From: Tetracladium setigerum
Lineage: Eukaryota; Ascomycota; Leotiomycetes; Helotiales
Direction: 5' to 3'
DNA: 64,000 bases
Assembly: GCA_031472005.1 (NCBI GenBank)
Contig: PZJY01000010.1
Coordinates: 372,001-436,000 of the forward strand
The position numbers and the translations under genes are program-made. Within the stretch, counting starts at the first letter, position 1. Each line of letters opens with the position of its first letter. The notes under the pieces are model-generated. The model was not told the origin of the DNA, did no database searches, and saw only the letters and a program-made list of their open reading frames with translations. Positions 33,138 to 44,783 of this stretch are shown here, piece by piece.

Positions 33138-35059
33138 GTTTAATATACTAGTTTAACTAAATTGGCCTTTTAGTTTATATTATATTTAAGCGCACTCTCA
33201 ACGCGAGTAATTGACTTCAACATTTAATACCTACTCTTATTACTTTGTCTAATTTATACCAATAATATCAAAGGCTTTCTCGAATACTACTACTCCCACC
33301 AGGAAATCTGGTAGGAAAAACTTTATAAAGATAGCTTTTAAACGTAAAGTATAAGCATTTAAGTACTCGAACGCCATACCTTACGTAATCCATTATCACA
33401 TCATATCCTCTAACCTCGCATTTCACTAACACCTCCATCAACAGCCCTCGAAAAAAAAGTAGGGGGAAGGTCTTGAATAGACCTCCAGTGGCCCAATGTC
33501 GGCCATTTCTCAGCGACAATAATCAAGACATGCCCAAAGGCGGCGAGCTCATAGACGGTTTTGCTACCGTGTCTCCGACCTAGACTACCCTATCTCGGAC
33601 GAAGAAATAAACATGTGCCAAAAAACTTGACGAGGAGCAGCTAAAGCAAGATCAGCATGAGAGAAGTGTATGTACATAAATAATAATTGGAATGACTATG
33701 GGATTTTTGAGTGCTTTGAGAGTTTCAAAACTTGTATCTCCTTCGCCGTAAGCTAAGCCTCTATAAGGCGCAGGAGATAGCTGATATCTCATTAAATAGT
33801 TAAAGGATTTTAATAGGGATATCTTCAAGTCCGACTCAGGAGTCAAGAACATCGACATCGAAAGTCTTCTGCCGTCAGAGTTCATCTAAGGACAAGGCTG
33901 TTACTCAATATGGTTATTGCCTTCTCTAGTACTCTCTGTCACAAGATTGACTCTCTTATTCTAGGGAGTTAATACACTTTCCCTTATTCCTGGCGTAGCC
34001 TCTACAATAGGAGAGATTACCTTAATTGGATTCTAACTTGTTAGCATATAGGTTTCTCGCTTATATTACCCTTAACCCACATAGAAACAAGCTCTATCTG
34101 AAATAAGAGCTGCCTTCTCCAGAGGTAGTGCGCTTATCTTGTTAAGAGACAAATTAGTAGCCAGTGGCTGCAGTTATTATAGTGATTATAGTGAATATAT
34201 CGGTAATATAAATATAGAGTGTAGACAGGGGGGCCTTTATACGTCTAACTTACTTAGATTGACAGTCAAAGTCTGCCTCGTCGTTTAACAGAGTGCTTGT
34301 CTGTCTAACACCTCCTTGTTCTCGTATTTTCGTTCGCTTAACTGCTAACTCTTGCGGATCGTGACCAAGTTCGAATAGAAACTCGATACTACCCCTCTTA
34401 TCCGCTAAACCTGCCTCGCTCGCGCTTCCCGATTAAGTCGGGAGTGAGAATGTCGTATATATCTAGTCTCCGCCCGACGTAGTCCTTATTCTATATTATT
34501 CATGCAGGATATATCGAGAAGCAAAGCTGATGCATATCTATCTTAGCTAATTGCGCTCTATCGGCTCTCCTGCTGATAAAAATGTCGTCGTAATCTACAA
34601 TTATATACAGGTATATAAGGCTTTTGGAAATATAGAAGCAGAAGCAGGGCTAATATGCTTAAAGGCTCTCCTGCTCGTTCCTGCTCGTCCCTCCTTGCCC
34701 CTTTTCTCAAATCATGACACATGCCTTGAATATCCTGGCGATCTACTATGCTAATAGACAATGGTTCGCCATCTAAGGCTCTTACTGCGCGATCACTTCC
34801 ATGCAAAAGTGTGATGGTAGAACTGGCTGCTCAGCCCTAAGCGCTAAGCGGGCTAAGAGGACAAATGTGGCCGTGAGTCTTCACTTTCAACCTCAAGATA
34901 GCAAAATCACAATAACATGAGGAAACGATTCAAGTAAACCAAACCGAAGCCTAAAATCCTGATGCTCTACAAATCCATCAGTATAAACAGTTCCATCTTA
35001 GCGATACCGTACCACCAACTCAATGCCTTTTTTCATGTGAATATTTGAGCTCTTAACCA
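33138..35059. other. AT-rich gene-free stretch, probable decayed repeats
   Basis: 1.9 kb with dense stops in all frames and TA-rich segments (for example 34170-34240). A local palindrome CCCGATTAAGTCGGG occurs near 34428-34442. No ORF here resembles a known protein. Interpreted as RIP-like relic DNA flanking the T5orf172-type gene. Confidence 0.55.
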
Positions 35060-36439
35060 TCATTTCTGCCTCAGAGCCTGCTCTTCTCGATCGAGGTCTT
35101 CCAGCAGCTGCAGCCTTTCCCTCCGTTCTGTATCCATCTGCTCTAGTTGCTCGAGGCGTTTCCGACGCCGCTTGATCCTTTCCAGCTCCTCCAGCCTGTC
35201 TGAGTTAGCAGACTGGGCCGGAGAGCTCACCGCTTCATCCTTAACCTCTACTTCTGGCGGAGGGACAAGCGGAATTTTGGGCAATTCGGAATCAGCGTTA
35301 CCGGGAGTCGGAAGCACGGAAGGAGAACTGGAGTGAGGTGGAGGGGTCTCTTGGACTGGATCATGCAAGTAGTAGTCGTTATTTACAGATGGAAAGTGAG
35401 AAGGAGGGTGCCCCTGAGCTAATGGTTGTGCTGTGAGCTCTGACAGCTCCTTTGAGTCGATTTCGAAGGCGACGTCTGAGTGAGTGGGTACCGGGGCTTC
35501 TACTATCACCGGCTTCTCTTCCCCAAGTTTTTCATCATGGTGAGATGACATGACCTTCGACAGCGCCTCTGTCACTGGCGGACCATCCAGTTCTTTCGGG
35601 TGGATCTTATCCCCATCCAATTCAACTTGGGGAGGAAGGTCAAATTCTGGATCACGAACCATGTTACGCCTCCGTCGGAAGAAGAAGAAGAGTCCGGCCA
35701 GAAATGCGATTACTGCTAGTGGTACAGACACGCCAATTCCAATCTTAGCCCCAGTTCCAAGCCCTGAGGATGTTTGCGAGCTGGATGCGGCAGAGGTAGC
35801 CCCAGTTCCAAGCTCTGAGGATGTTTGTGAGTTGGATGCAGCAGAGGTCTTCACCCCGCCCAGGTACGTCACAGGAGGTAATGTCTGGAAGTTCGTCACG
35901 TCAGAAGCTTGCCATTGAACCTCAACCCGATATGCCCGAGCCAGTCTCCCAGTTTGTGCTATGCCCGTGGCCATGGGGGAATTGGAATCGAAAGTGAGGG
36001 CAGTGGCACTGGTGATGATGGATATGCAGTTATCGAGGACGTATGCGCCCATCATATCATCTCCATAGGCGGTACTAGTTGGGCATGAGTAACCACTGCA
36101 CGGAGACCTCCTGTTAGTACTGTACCAGTATAGTATCGTCATGTTCGGTCGCGGTGGGGATAAAACGTACTTCGGACAACAGTGTGCCCTGGTTTTACCC
36201 GCTTGGACCTGCTGGGCCACGGAATTTGAGGAACAATAAGTATAGATGTAACCGCTGGGGCATATCGCTGGAGAGTAGATACTTCGGCCATACGCCGTCC
36301 ACAAGGACGGGAAGCATGATGATGTCGAGACTGAAGCAAGCACAATAGTTCCACCTGGGGAGTCGGCGTATTGGTAGAGTTCAGTAAAGCATTTCGACGC
36401 GGGGGTAAAGACCGTCGTCAGAGGCCCAGCAGTAGACAT
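35060..36439 (-). CDS. Single-pass surface/wall-stress-sensor-like membrane protein (434 aa)
   Basis: Two exons, 36439-36171 and 36095-35060. The 75-bp intron (36096-36170) is in frame and stop-free. I call it an intron because of its GTACGT donor, perfect TACTAAC branch site and GTGCAG acceptor, and because splicing restores CCPNGYSCPTS. The extracellular part (about 1-220) is Cys-rich and Ser/Thr-rich. There is one transmembrane helix (VPLAVIAFLAGLFFFF) followed by RRRRN, then a long Pro-rich cytosolic tail ending in a charged coiled coil (RLEELERIKRRRKRLEQLEQ). No obvious N-terminal signal peptide. The layout resembles fungal WSC/MID2-like proteins, but I see no canonical WSC domain. The juxtamembrane stalk contains a tandem 17-residue duplication. 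Function unknown; surface sensing or adhesion is inference. Confidence 0.8.
   Translation of the reverse strand: MSTAGPLTTVFTPASKCFTELYQYADSPGGTIVLASVSTSSCFPSLWTAYGRSIYSPAICPSGYIYTYCSSNSVAQQVQAGKTRAHCCPKYVLSPPRPNMTILYWYSTNRRSPCSGYSCPTSTAYGDDMMGAYVLDNCISIITSATALTFDSNSPMATGIAQTGRLARAYRVEVQWQASDVTNFQTLPPVTYLGGVKTSAASNSQTSSELGTGATSAASSSQTSSGLGTGAKIGIGVSVPLAVIAFLAGLFFFFRRRRNMVRDPEFDLPPQVELDGDKIHPKELDGPPVTEALSKVMSSHHDEKLGEEKPVIVEAPVPTHSDVAFEIDSKELSELTAQPLAQGHPPSHFPSVNNDYYLHDPVQETPPPHSSSPSVLPTPGNADSELPKIPLVPPPEVEVKDEAVSSPAQSANSDRLEELERIKRRRKRLEQLEQMDTERRERLQLLEDLDREEQALRQK
35748..35849 (-). repeat. Tandem 51-bp duplication in coding stalk
   Basis: Units 35748-35798 and 35799-35849 encode TSAASSSQTSSGLGTGA and TSAASNSQTSSELGTGA-like repeats. 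They differ at four positions, all C/T or G/A transitions. Confidence 0.85.
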
Positions 36440-38490
36440 ATTACAGCAATAAACAACGCGCTCATTACTAGATATAAGTTTCTGGGTACAACAGACTTTT
36501 AGGAGTGAGGTTTACAGATGCGAGTGTGGAAAGATAAGGGATAATAGCAAAACGTGAGGAGAAGGCTTATTATTCTCAGCCGCACAATGCTTTCCAGTAT
36601 GCCTGCTGCGTACTAGGCTGACTTTGGTTTCCCATGTCCCTAAAGGAGGTCGAATTGTTTCACAATGGACTAATTGTATCTTCAGGCCGCCGCCCCAGCC
36701 GATTGTGATTCGCTTTGCTGCAACTCAGCAAACGCCTTCAATAATTCTCGCTAATGAACAACCATTAAACTACGACGAAAAACGCCAATCACCAACCGAA
36801 ATCAAAAAAAGTTTCAAAGTCAAGAACATTAAGAAAACCCGATCAGTTATATCTTTCCTCCTACGAACCAACCCTCATCAGTAAGTGCTCGGGTCTAAAG
36901 ACGGAAATGGAAATTGCTCATGTCGAGATTCCGATATCAAATTAGGTGTTATTCGGATTGTGATTAGGACTGCGAGGTCGTGAGATTGTATCGTGAGACG
37001 GATAGATCCGAGAGATAGTAAAGTAAGTTAAATTTAAGGAAAAAGACCTTAAGGGTTGAGAATGATGTACGAGGAGAACATGGAGGGATGCCAATTGGAT
37101 ATGACGTCAGAGTATGACTGGTATGAGTATAAAGCTTTAGCTTCCAAAGATGGCAGGAAGCCGAAGCATGATTAGAACCTGAACCCTGAACACAAATCGT
37201 GTAGAGTTGCATATGGTAAAGTCGAATAGTAAGCATATTACAATTGGCTAATAGAAAAGAGAACAGGAACGTGACTGAGTATTTTGAGTATGGGGTGAGC
37301 TAAGGGTGATTAGCGCCTGAGTAGAAGCGGCGAGCTTACTAACTAAACTTGGGACGTACACAGAAAAAGTTGTGTTCTGCTACCAAAAGAAGTACTGGAA
37401 TTGATAGCTGCTCTACCTAGCAGTTGACTTTAGGAACGATTGATGAATGAGTCGTCAATGCCAATACTTTAATTCGATACTTGATTTAGGTACCACGGAT
37501 GGGATTGGTACCTTTATTCTCGTTTAACTCTAAAAACATGGGACGAATTTTGCTACTTACATTACTAGTCTGAATCTTGTATTGCAAACTAGCTGGTGTC
37601 ATTCAAGAAGTGAAATTAGGGCTCAGGAAATTGAGCCCCTTCTCAGAGTGAGAAAGTAGAATCAAGAGCACAATTTGCCATTAATTTCTTCGACGGTCAT
37701 GAAAATACCGCACATGAAGTAGTATTTTGCTCCAAAAAAGTACGTAGATAAAGTAAGCGAAATCAGTCTGTAAAATCGTCCAGAGGCATCATATAACAAA
37801 TTTCCAGAAGCATACAATTCAAGGAATTGGAAAATTCACTTCATAAGAAAAACGAGAGCAACTAATCTTCTCGTCTATTCCCTCAAGGCCATTTCTGAGT
37901 AGGTTCTCAATGTAACTCGGCGGCATATTGAAGACTCTCTGATGGCTAGGAGGTCACGTGCAAGATTGTATTTCCATCATGTACTGCCAATACTGATTCT
38001 CAAAAGGATTTGTAAAGCTGTCTCACCCCAGCGAGGCTTATAAATCTCTTGAGAAAGATTTTTGGTACTATACTGCGTCAATACTAAAATCGTCACGCCA
38101 TGCAAGCGACGATCATTACGCTGGTGTTGGTTGCTAGCTGCAGGGTTTATGCAGCAGCGCTAGTTTTCGGAGAAAGTTGCCTCGCCTTACGTCGCAGCAT
38201 GCCAACCCCCAACCACTTTCAAATAGTGATTTCAATGTTGTTTCGCAATTACTTTCCAGTGGCTTGAAAAAAATAGTATTTGCTCGCAAAAAGTTTCTGG
38301 TGATTGCATCATTCGACCACCATAACGATGTTCCGCAAAAGTATAAGAGAATGTGGTAGCCTCCCTTTGTCAACGAATACTCGCTCACAAACCAAAACGA
38401 ACTCGGTCAAACGATCAATCTTCTCCTCACACTCTTCAAAATTCCTCACGAACCAAATATTTCTAGCTTTTACTTCATCAAAAACTCAAA
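36440..38490. other. Gene-free stretch between the surface-protein and SDR genes
   Basis: About 2 kb, AT-rich. Contains repeat R1 copy 2. Short ORFs at 36624-36884, 36964-37236 and 38134-38388 have no recognisable features; 38304-38490 is probably 5' leader of the SDR gene. Confidence 0.5.
37292..37393 (+). repeat. Dispersed repeat R1, copy 2
   Basis: Same-orientation partner of 29544-29651, with one deletion of about six bases in the middle relative to copy 1 and several transitions. Confidence 0.7.
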
Positions 38491-39756
38491 ATGGTATCTT
38501 GGGTTATCACTGGCGCAACTCGAGGCGTAGGCGTAAGTTTTCCCCAAAATCAACCCTCCCAACAATCACATCCACAGATACTTTTACTAACACGAGACTC
38601 ATCCCCACAGTTCGGATTCATCAACAATCTGGCAAGTTTCCTCCCATCACAATTATATTCCCAACAAAGAAATATCACTAACAACAATACCTGCGCCAAA
38701 GTCCGCCGATCCAAACAACCAAGTCTTCGCGCTCATCCGAAGTCGCGCAACGGCCGGTCCTTTGGAGGAACTTGCTTCCAAGCGCAAGAACATCCATATC
38801 ATCGAAACCAGCATATCTGATCCGACGAGACTGGCTCAGACTGCTGCTGAGGTTTCGAAGATCACGGGTGGCTCGCTTGATGTTTTGATTCTCAATGCCA
38901 GCTCTCCTGGGCCAGATACCAGCGTGCTGTTGCCAAGCGCTTTGTGAGTTTCAGAAACTTGATTGTAATGTTAAGCCTGAGAGGTCAGATTGCTGATATG
39001 TTGTAGTCATGGCAAGGAAGAGGCTTTGGAGAATGATATCAACGTGAACGTATGTTCCATCCATCCATCCTTCCATTCTTTTCCTCCCCCTCCCTCATTC
39101 CCTCATCAACCAGTCCATACATTCACAATCCCACAACTTCCAAACTAATACAACCCACACAGATGAAAGAAAACGTAATCAGCAACATCTTCGTCATCAA
39201 CGCCTTCCTCGACCTCATCCGCCACGGCCAACAGAAGAAGATCATCCTGATCACCAGCCAAAGCGGCGACATCGAATTCACGCGTCTCACGGGCTTCCCA
39301 ACCGTCATGGGATATTCTGCCGCCAAAGCAGCAATGATGCTCGTCATTACCAAATACAGCGCTGAATTGGCCCATGAGGGTATCAAGACAGCGTCGATAA
39401 GTCCGGGATGGGCGGATACAGATGCTGGTTAGTAAAATCAAGTCTCGTTCTCAAAGTCAAGATTTCAAGTCTCGGCACCCTAGAGGAGGCAGATCATGCG
39501 TATGCGCAGAATAAGCTGACTTTTCAAAACAGCCAAACAAGTCACCGGAGATCCAGAAGTTCGTAAATTCGTCCTCGGTCTCTTCCGCAAGCTCGACCCA
39601 AATGTCCATGGACCAGCTCCCGTCGATCAGACAGTTGCCGATATCGTGCGGGTCGTGGAGAACTTGACCGAAGCTGACAGTGGCAAGTTTTTGACGCACA
39701 AGGGACAGAGTGTTTATGGGGAGAGTGGGAAGGAAGTGGATTGGTTCTCAAACTGA
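38491..39756 (+). CDS. Short-chain dehydrogenase/reductase, NAD(P)-dependent
   Basis: 278 aa in six exons: 38491-38532, 38611-38631, 38702-38943, 39007-39049, 39163-39427 and 39533-39756; the sum is exactly 279 codons. Motifs of classical SDRs: nucleotide-binding WVITGATRGVG|FGF (TGxxxGxG split by intron 1), LDVLILNAS (the NNAG-like block), IILITSQSG and the catalytic YSAAK, then SPGWADTDA. Exon 2 is only 21 nt (FGFINNL) and its downstream intron (38632-38701) uses a GC donor, GCAAGT. The substrate cannot be told from sequence. The protein resembles small fungal carbonyl reductase-type SDRs. The reading frame is intact throughout. Confidence 0.9.
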
Positions 39757-39916
39757 TTGGTTCCCCCCATAATTATTATATCTATCTTTGTTGATGGAAC
39801 GTCAGCATAGTAGATACCATAAAATGGAATGCCAAAAGTAGGAAATTAGGTAGAGACAGAAAAAGAGATAGAGAGTCATAATTAATTCTTATCTTACTTT
39901 ATTTGTTTTTTGACAT

Positions 39917-41769
39917 TCAAGCAAACAACGGCATAAACTCCACCGCACTTACAACCGCATCCAAAATCCTCAAATACCCAGCTTTGCCCTCCCTATCATT
40001 CTCAACATCGAGATCACACTGCTTCCAAACCCCTCAACCAACATCTGCATCGAATGAACATGGCTCGACCTCCTCCTCCTCTCCATCCGTGTCCGTTCAA
40101 ACACCTCCAATACCGCAAGCCGCTGCTCATCATTCGTCGCTTCACACGCAATAATAAATAAAGGCCATGCATGCTGACATGTTTTCATTCTAGTTAGTAG
40201 GGATATGCCTTCGCGAACGAGACGGCGGTGGTGGAAGTCGGTGCTGGAGATGTGGTGGTGGTGGTGGGTAGTTCGGTTGACGTAGATTAGACAAGCGAGA
40301 CGGTGGAGAGTGGTTATCATGTCGGTGCGGGTTAGTGGTGGTGTTGTGGTGATGGTGGTGGCGAGGAGGGGGATGTGACCGTATTCTCCTAGGGCTTTGG
40401 AAATATTTTCTTTGAGGGTTTTGGTGTATTCTAGTTCTCCGGCTGCAGAGTCAATCTCCGAGGGGTTTTGGTGACGATAGCTAGTCTACATGTGTGTACG
40501 AGGAGTTGAAGGACATCGATTGGACAGCCGATGATGCTACTGCTGTTGCTCTCTACCTATCGCTCGGTGTTAGATGATTTATCAAAGAACGAGCCATAAA
40601 AAAACCCATTTCCGTTAAATCTATTTACCTTCGAACCGCTGTCTCTCTCAATAGCATTGAGTGATCTTGCGATTGGAGCAAAGCCACAGCCTTCATACGG
40701 AACATGCCAATGTCTAACTGTAAACTCTGCGATAGCTTCATGATAATAGAACCAATCAAGAAAGACGGAATATTCTTGCCGAATCAGCTTGTGAACCGCG
40801 GGTGATGTGTTAATGATCCTTTTCACTGCGCAAAAGAATGTAACCCATGTTCCTTTGGAACTTGATTCGAGTGAGAGCTGAGATTATCATACGTCAGCCT
40901 ACTCGGTTGTTGACTTGTAGTTTATGAGGGGAGGAAGGGGGTTTATGGCACCTCGTAATGATATAAAAGCATCATAGCCATTAAATTTTGAAGGAGAGTT
41001 TTCTCATCCGTTGGCTCTTTGACTGATGATACCGCAAGATGTTTGTAGCGAAAGCTCTTGGAATTACCGTGAAGTTGCAGTGATGCGAGAGCGAGCACGC
41101 CTTGTAGTACTGGATTACTCGAATCGGATGGATCCGAAAGGGCGATTCTTAAGATAAATTGTGACAGAATTTCCTCATCGGTTGGGCATAGTATCAGTGA
41201 CCTTGATTCGTTGACTAGATTGTTTTTTCTTGGTCAGTAGGTAGGACGATTGGGCATGGACAGTCACCCAGCTAGCTTACAGAATCCCAGTAAATGCACC
41301 TCTTCTCTATTCATACCCGTAGGCGATAGATAGGTCGGGCGAAGTATTTGCATGGTACGACGGTAACGAGCTCCAGACAAGGGTAGTTAGTACGATATCA
41401 AGCATCAGCTTGCCAATTGGGAGAAACGAATACTAACTTGAAATATCATCCTTCTCTAACTCCTGCGCAAGCGACACATCCCAAGAAGATGAATTCAAGA
41501 ATCTCCTAACATTCACTTGCCGAGAATTCACAGCATGTCGAGAAACTATTGCTCTTTTCCCATCGCCATCTCGAGGCCAGGACAGCTGGATGCCATAACC
41601 TTGGCATACACGCCGCGCCTTCGTACAGTTTTCACATCGGGGCCGCTGTAAATCACATCGGACTTTGCGCTCTAAATATCAATTAGCACCATTAGGTAAC
41701 TTTTGCTGTGGTATTGTATCCACTCGTGTTGTGTTTACCTCTGCAAGTCCAACACCCTTTTACTCCCAT
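39917..41769 (-). CDS. Zn2Cys6 transcription factor C with fungal_trans_2-like C-terminus
   Basis: Six exons: 41769-41739, 41671-41438, 41370-41281, 41214-40952, 40877-40629 and 40556-39917 (introns of 66-74 bp). The cluster starts at residue 6: CWTCRERKVRCDLQRPRCENC ... C, with intron 1 after the second Cys. Then come QLSWPRDGDGKR and TMQILRPTYLSPTGMNREE, as in acriflavine-sensitivity/ACR-2-like regulators, ESRSLILCPT, a GCPIDVLQLLVHTC block, and the C-terminal TWPLF-like HAWPLFIIACEA and VLEVFERT. Two missing bases are implied: run 40462-40465 (after VTKTP) and run 40027-40029. With both, length is exactly 503 codons and the end becomes VVSAVEFMPLFA, the usual ending of this family. Role unknown; nuclear regulator. 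Confidence 0.88.
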
Positions 41770-42466
41770 GGTGAGATCTTGGATGCTTGTCTTCCAATCA
41801 GAGATCCTGCTAGATTCGTATCGCAGTCGTGTGGTGAAGTCGATATGGGCTTAGCCTGGAACTGAATTCATGTTGAGCCGTAAATAATTTGCTCTTATGT
41901 AAATATTTAAATGTCGATGTAGATTGATCTGCCTCATGAGTGCAAATCAAGGCAGAACCAACGACATGTGTGGTTGAGGGCTGTACTTCGTATCAAGGAG
42001 CCATTGGAGCAGAGGATTGGTCATCCATAACTTGGCACATTTCGGAGAAAGTTGCACATGATGATATGATTAAGCGGACAGACCATCCAAGTGCTGGTAC
42101 ATGGCTAATGCATCTAGATCCCTCGTTCGCAGATCATGGCAATGCCAATCAGGACAGTCGACTTGATATTTGAAGATATGATTAATCAAAACGAGTACCT
42201 TAGAGAGGGAATCTTGGACACCAAAGTCACGCTCGACACTTGCCGTACCATCGGCCAGGTAACCACAAACAAACGTCGAGTGAAGACGTGAAAATGCAAG
42301 AAAACAAATTTCGCTGCGAATGAAGGACTATGTAAACCATAGGCATGATAAGGTTTTTCTTGGAGAATTCTATTGTTTTGTGGTCTTTTGTACAATACAG
42401 TTGGTTTTAACGAGCCGTCAATCCAAGACTTCCCATGAATTATGCCAAAATTGTTGAGGGAATCCC
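41770..42466. other. Intergenic upstream of factor C / downstream of QCR10
   Basis: No supported gene. The ORFs at 41940-42173 (+) and 42186-42395 (-) have no recognisable features. Confidence 0.5.
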
Positions 42467-43362
42467 TTAGAATGGCTGTTTATATGTTAGCTTGGGATCA
42501 AGTGACAAATTTTCGATTGCGCAATGGGACAAAAGGAGAATCGAAGTTGGACGTATCAGCACTTGCGCATAGCCCAAGTTGAGAATCACGACCCTTCGAC
42601 AGCAGCCCTTGCACTCTGCACCTTTCTGGACAGAAGTCATGCAATTCTCCCTTCGAAGGGCCTTGTCCCATCGAATGTATTCGTCCCCTTCCCCGAATTC
42701 CGTCTGCAACCTCTTCCCAATATCTGGCTGCTTGCACAATCCACCAAAGTGTGTAGCGAAAGTCGCAAGATCCAACTGAAAGAAAATGTTCACATACGTT
42801 ATCGCTGGCTGGAATGGTCTTGACGAATCTGTCTCCAATAATAGGGACTTTCTGCAACATAATCAGCTCCATCCATCGCCTGCCCGCCCATATTCCATGC
42901 CCGGAAAACATACCTGCATAACATCCCTACTGAATCTTGGGATGTCGCTGAAGAAAAAGACAACAAAGACACCAGCGGCGCCACCGAATCCTGCAAGACT
43001 AAGGAGGCTGTTTATAACATTAGTTCTGCTTCTCTGGCTGCTGTGTTTTGCGCTCGTCCGCTGGGGAGGTGGTTCGATGGTCGGACAAGGGAAGGGAGCT
43101 GGAATCGGGGGCGAGGAGACCTACACAGGTGTTGTGTTCTTGACCGTCCATCCTGCGATGTGCTTTTGTGTGGTATACCTAAGGCAATGGGTTAGCAATC
43201 GCCTACAGCTTTGGGTCCATCTCATCTCTGTCTTCCCAGCTGCGCGCAGCTCTTCCACCTCTGGATCCGGGGGCGGGCCAATTGAACGTACTTTGGGCCG
43301 TATGGGCTCTTGTAGAGACCGTAGAAACGGGGAGCAGTCGCTCGGAAAGCACCGACAACCAT
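42467..43362 (-). CDS. QCR10: Cytochrome b-c1 complex subunit 10 (QCR10)
   Basis: Small single-helix subunit of respiratory complex III in the mitochondrial inner membrane (established for the family). Five coding exons: 43362-43292, 43178-43125, 43007-42914, 42851-42798 and 42475-42467, totalling 93 aa and a stop. The spliced protein reads YGLYKSPYGPKY, HIAGWT, then AGFGGAAGVFVVFFFSDIPR (transmembrane helix) and KVPIIGDRFVKTIPASDN|PF. The last exon is nine bases, coding Pro-Phe-stop, behind a 322-bp intron with an AACAG acceptor; the SDNPF ending is the usual one for QCR10. A plus-strand ORF of 193 codons covering 42786-43367 is only its antisense shadow. Confidence 0.92.
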
Positions 43363-44783
43363 TTTGAATGAGGTGAGTGGAGGGGATGGGTGAGAGTTGT
43401 GTTTGAGTTGGGTGAGGTCAAATGGATTTCAAGATTCAGAGCCGCTCGGAGCTCGACGGAATTGACTTGGCAGAGAGAATTGAAGGTCACGTGGTAACTA
43501 GATAGACCCCAAGTTGAAAACTGGCGGCTCTATTTTGTCGTCCTCTTTGCGCACCCACCTTATTTATAAATTTAGATTTCGGGTACTAAGAATAATTCTA
43601 TACATACATAGGCCCTTACTATAATTTCCCGGAGACTGGCTCAGGCAATACTGATGTATCTAACAAAGTGCTGTGAAGAACAAGGCCACGTGACGTAGGA
43701 TCTTAACAGGCTACCCTCTGGCTTTTTGTCCAAGTTCTTAAGACTTGAATTCTTTATCATAGAGATGGGCAGACCCAAGCAACGTCAGCTTGCAACATCT
43801 GACGGCCATCTTATTTTGATATTTCGTACAAGTGCAATGCAAATAAAGTGTCTAGGCAGCTCTTGAATCACAAGTATTGGACAGAGTAGGACGACAGAGA
43901 GCTCACATTGATTGTTAAACACAAGAAGCTGCTCATTTAGTTTGGACATACTATATTTCGATGTTCACCATGATACTGTACTCACTGATTACTACATACA
44001 TTCTTCTTCTTCTTCTTCTGAATGTTTTTGTTGTTGTGATTCTTCTGGATGATCAATAGGTATTTCCTCGATGTCTCGCTCGCCAAAATTCGGTTATAGC
44101 TGACCTTCGCTGACACCTGATTGGCCGGGAACGATCCCGTAATCGTCCCGCATGTCGCAGTTCATCCCGAAAATTGCCTGCCGCTCTCTCTTTCTCTCCC
44201 CCCAGCATCTCCAGGTTTAAGTCTGCAAGAATCCGTCATACCACCCTCACACCACTATCTCCAACACACCGACCGACGCACCCTCTCTCCCGCTGCCAGA
44301 GATACAGAAGACCCTCCAGACCAGCTGTGGAGACGAGGATATACTCCAGAGGAACAGCCGCATACAGGGAACTTGGTGACGACATCATACAGCGGGAATA
44401 TCACAAGCCAGACGAGGCATTTGTCGGTAGAGCCGAAGCAAGCGCGCAAAAGACGGAGGAGGTCGAGGACGAGATACATAGATACAGCGGGCAAACGAGC
44501 GAACCCGTCCCAAGGGAACCCAAGACCAAGAGCATCAACCATCGACCAACGGCTCGCTCCTTCAGAGGAGGAGGTATCTCCTTTAGCGCGAGGGAAAGCA
44601 AGATATCAGACCCCTTCGACCAGGCTACCCGAGGATACTACAACCTAACGGATTCAAAAACGCCTCGTACAAGCGTTCATATACCCCGCAATATCCCCCG
44701 CCATCACCTACTCAAACTCTCTCGTACTCTCTCGTACCTACTCTTCAATCCCCACAATAGTAGACGAGCGACCAGACGACAAA
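43363..44783. other. Intergenic, with the probable 5' leader of the small fungal protein
   Basis: Between divergent QCR10 and the 44784 gene. A TTC repeat lies near 44001-44020. Two overlapping ORFs (44121-44648 and 44174-44860) in the likely 5' leader are low-complexity, Arg/Pro/Ser-rich, and not recognised. Confidence 0.5.

Noticed and set aside
28625..35059. Intact transposon in the AT-rich island
   Set aside because: I found no transposase, integrase or reverse transcriptase motifs in any open frame, only diverged repeats.
42786..43367. 193-codon plus-strand ORF with a hydrophobic stretch
   Set aside because: It is antisense to the five-exon QCR10 gene, whose protein matches its family in detail. 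The ORF has no recognisable domain of its own.
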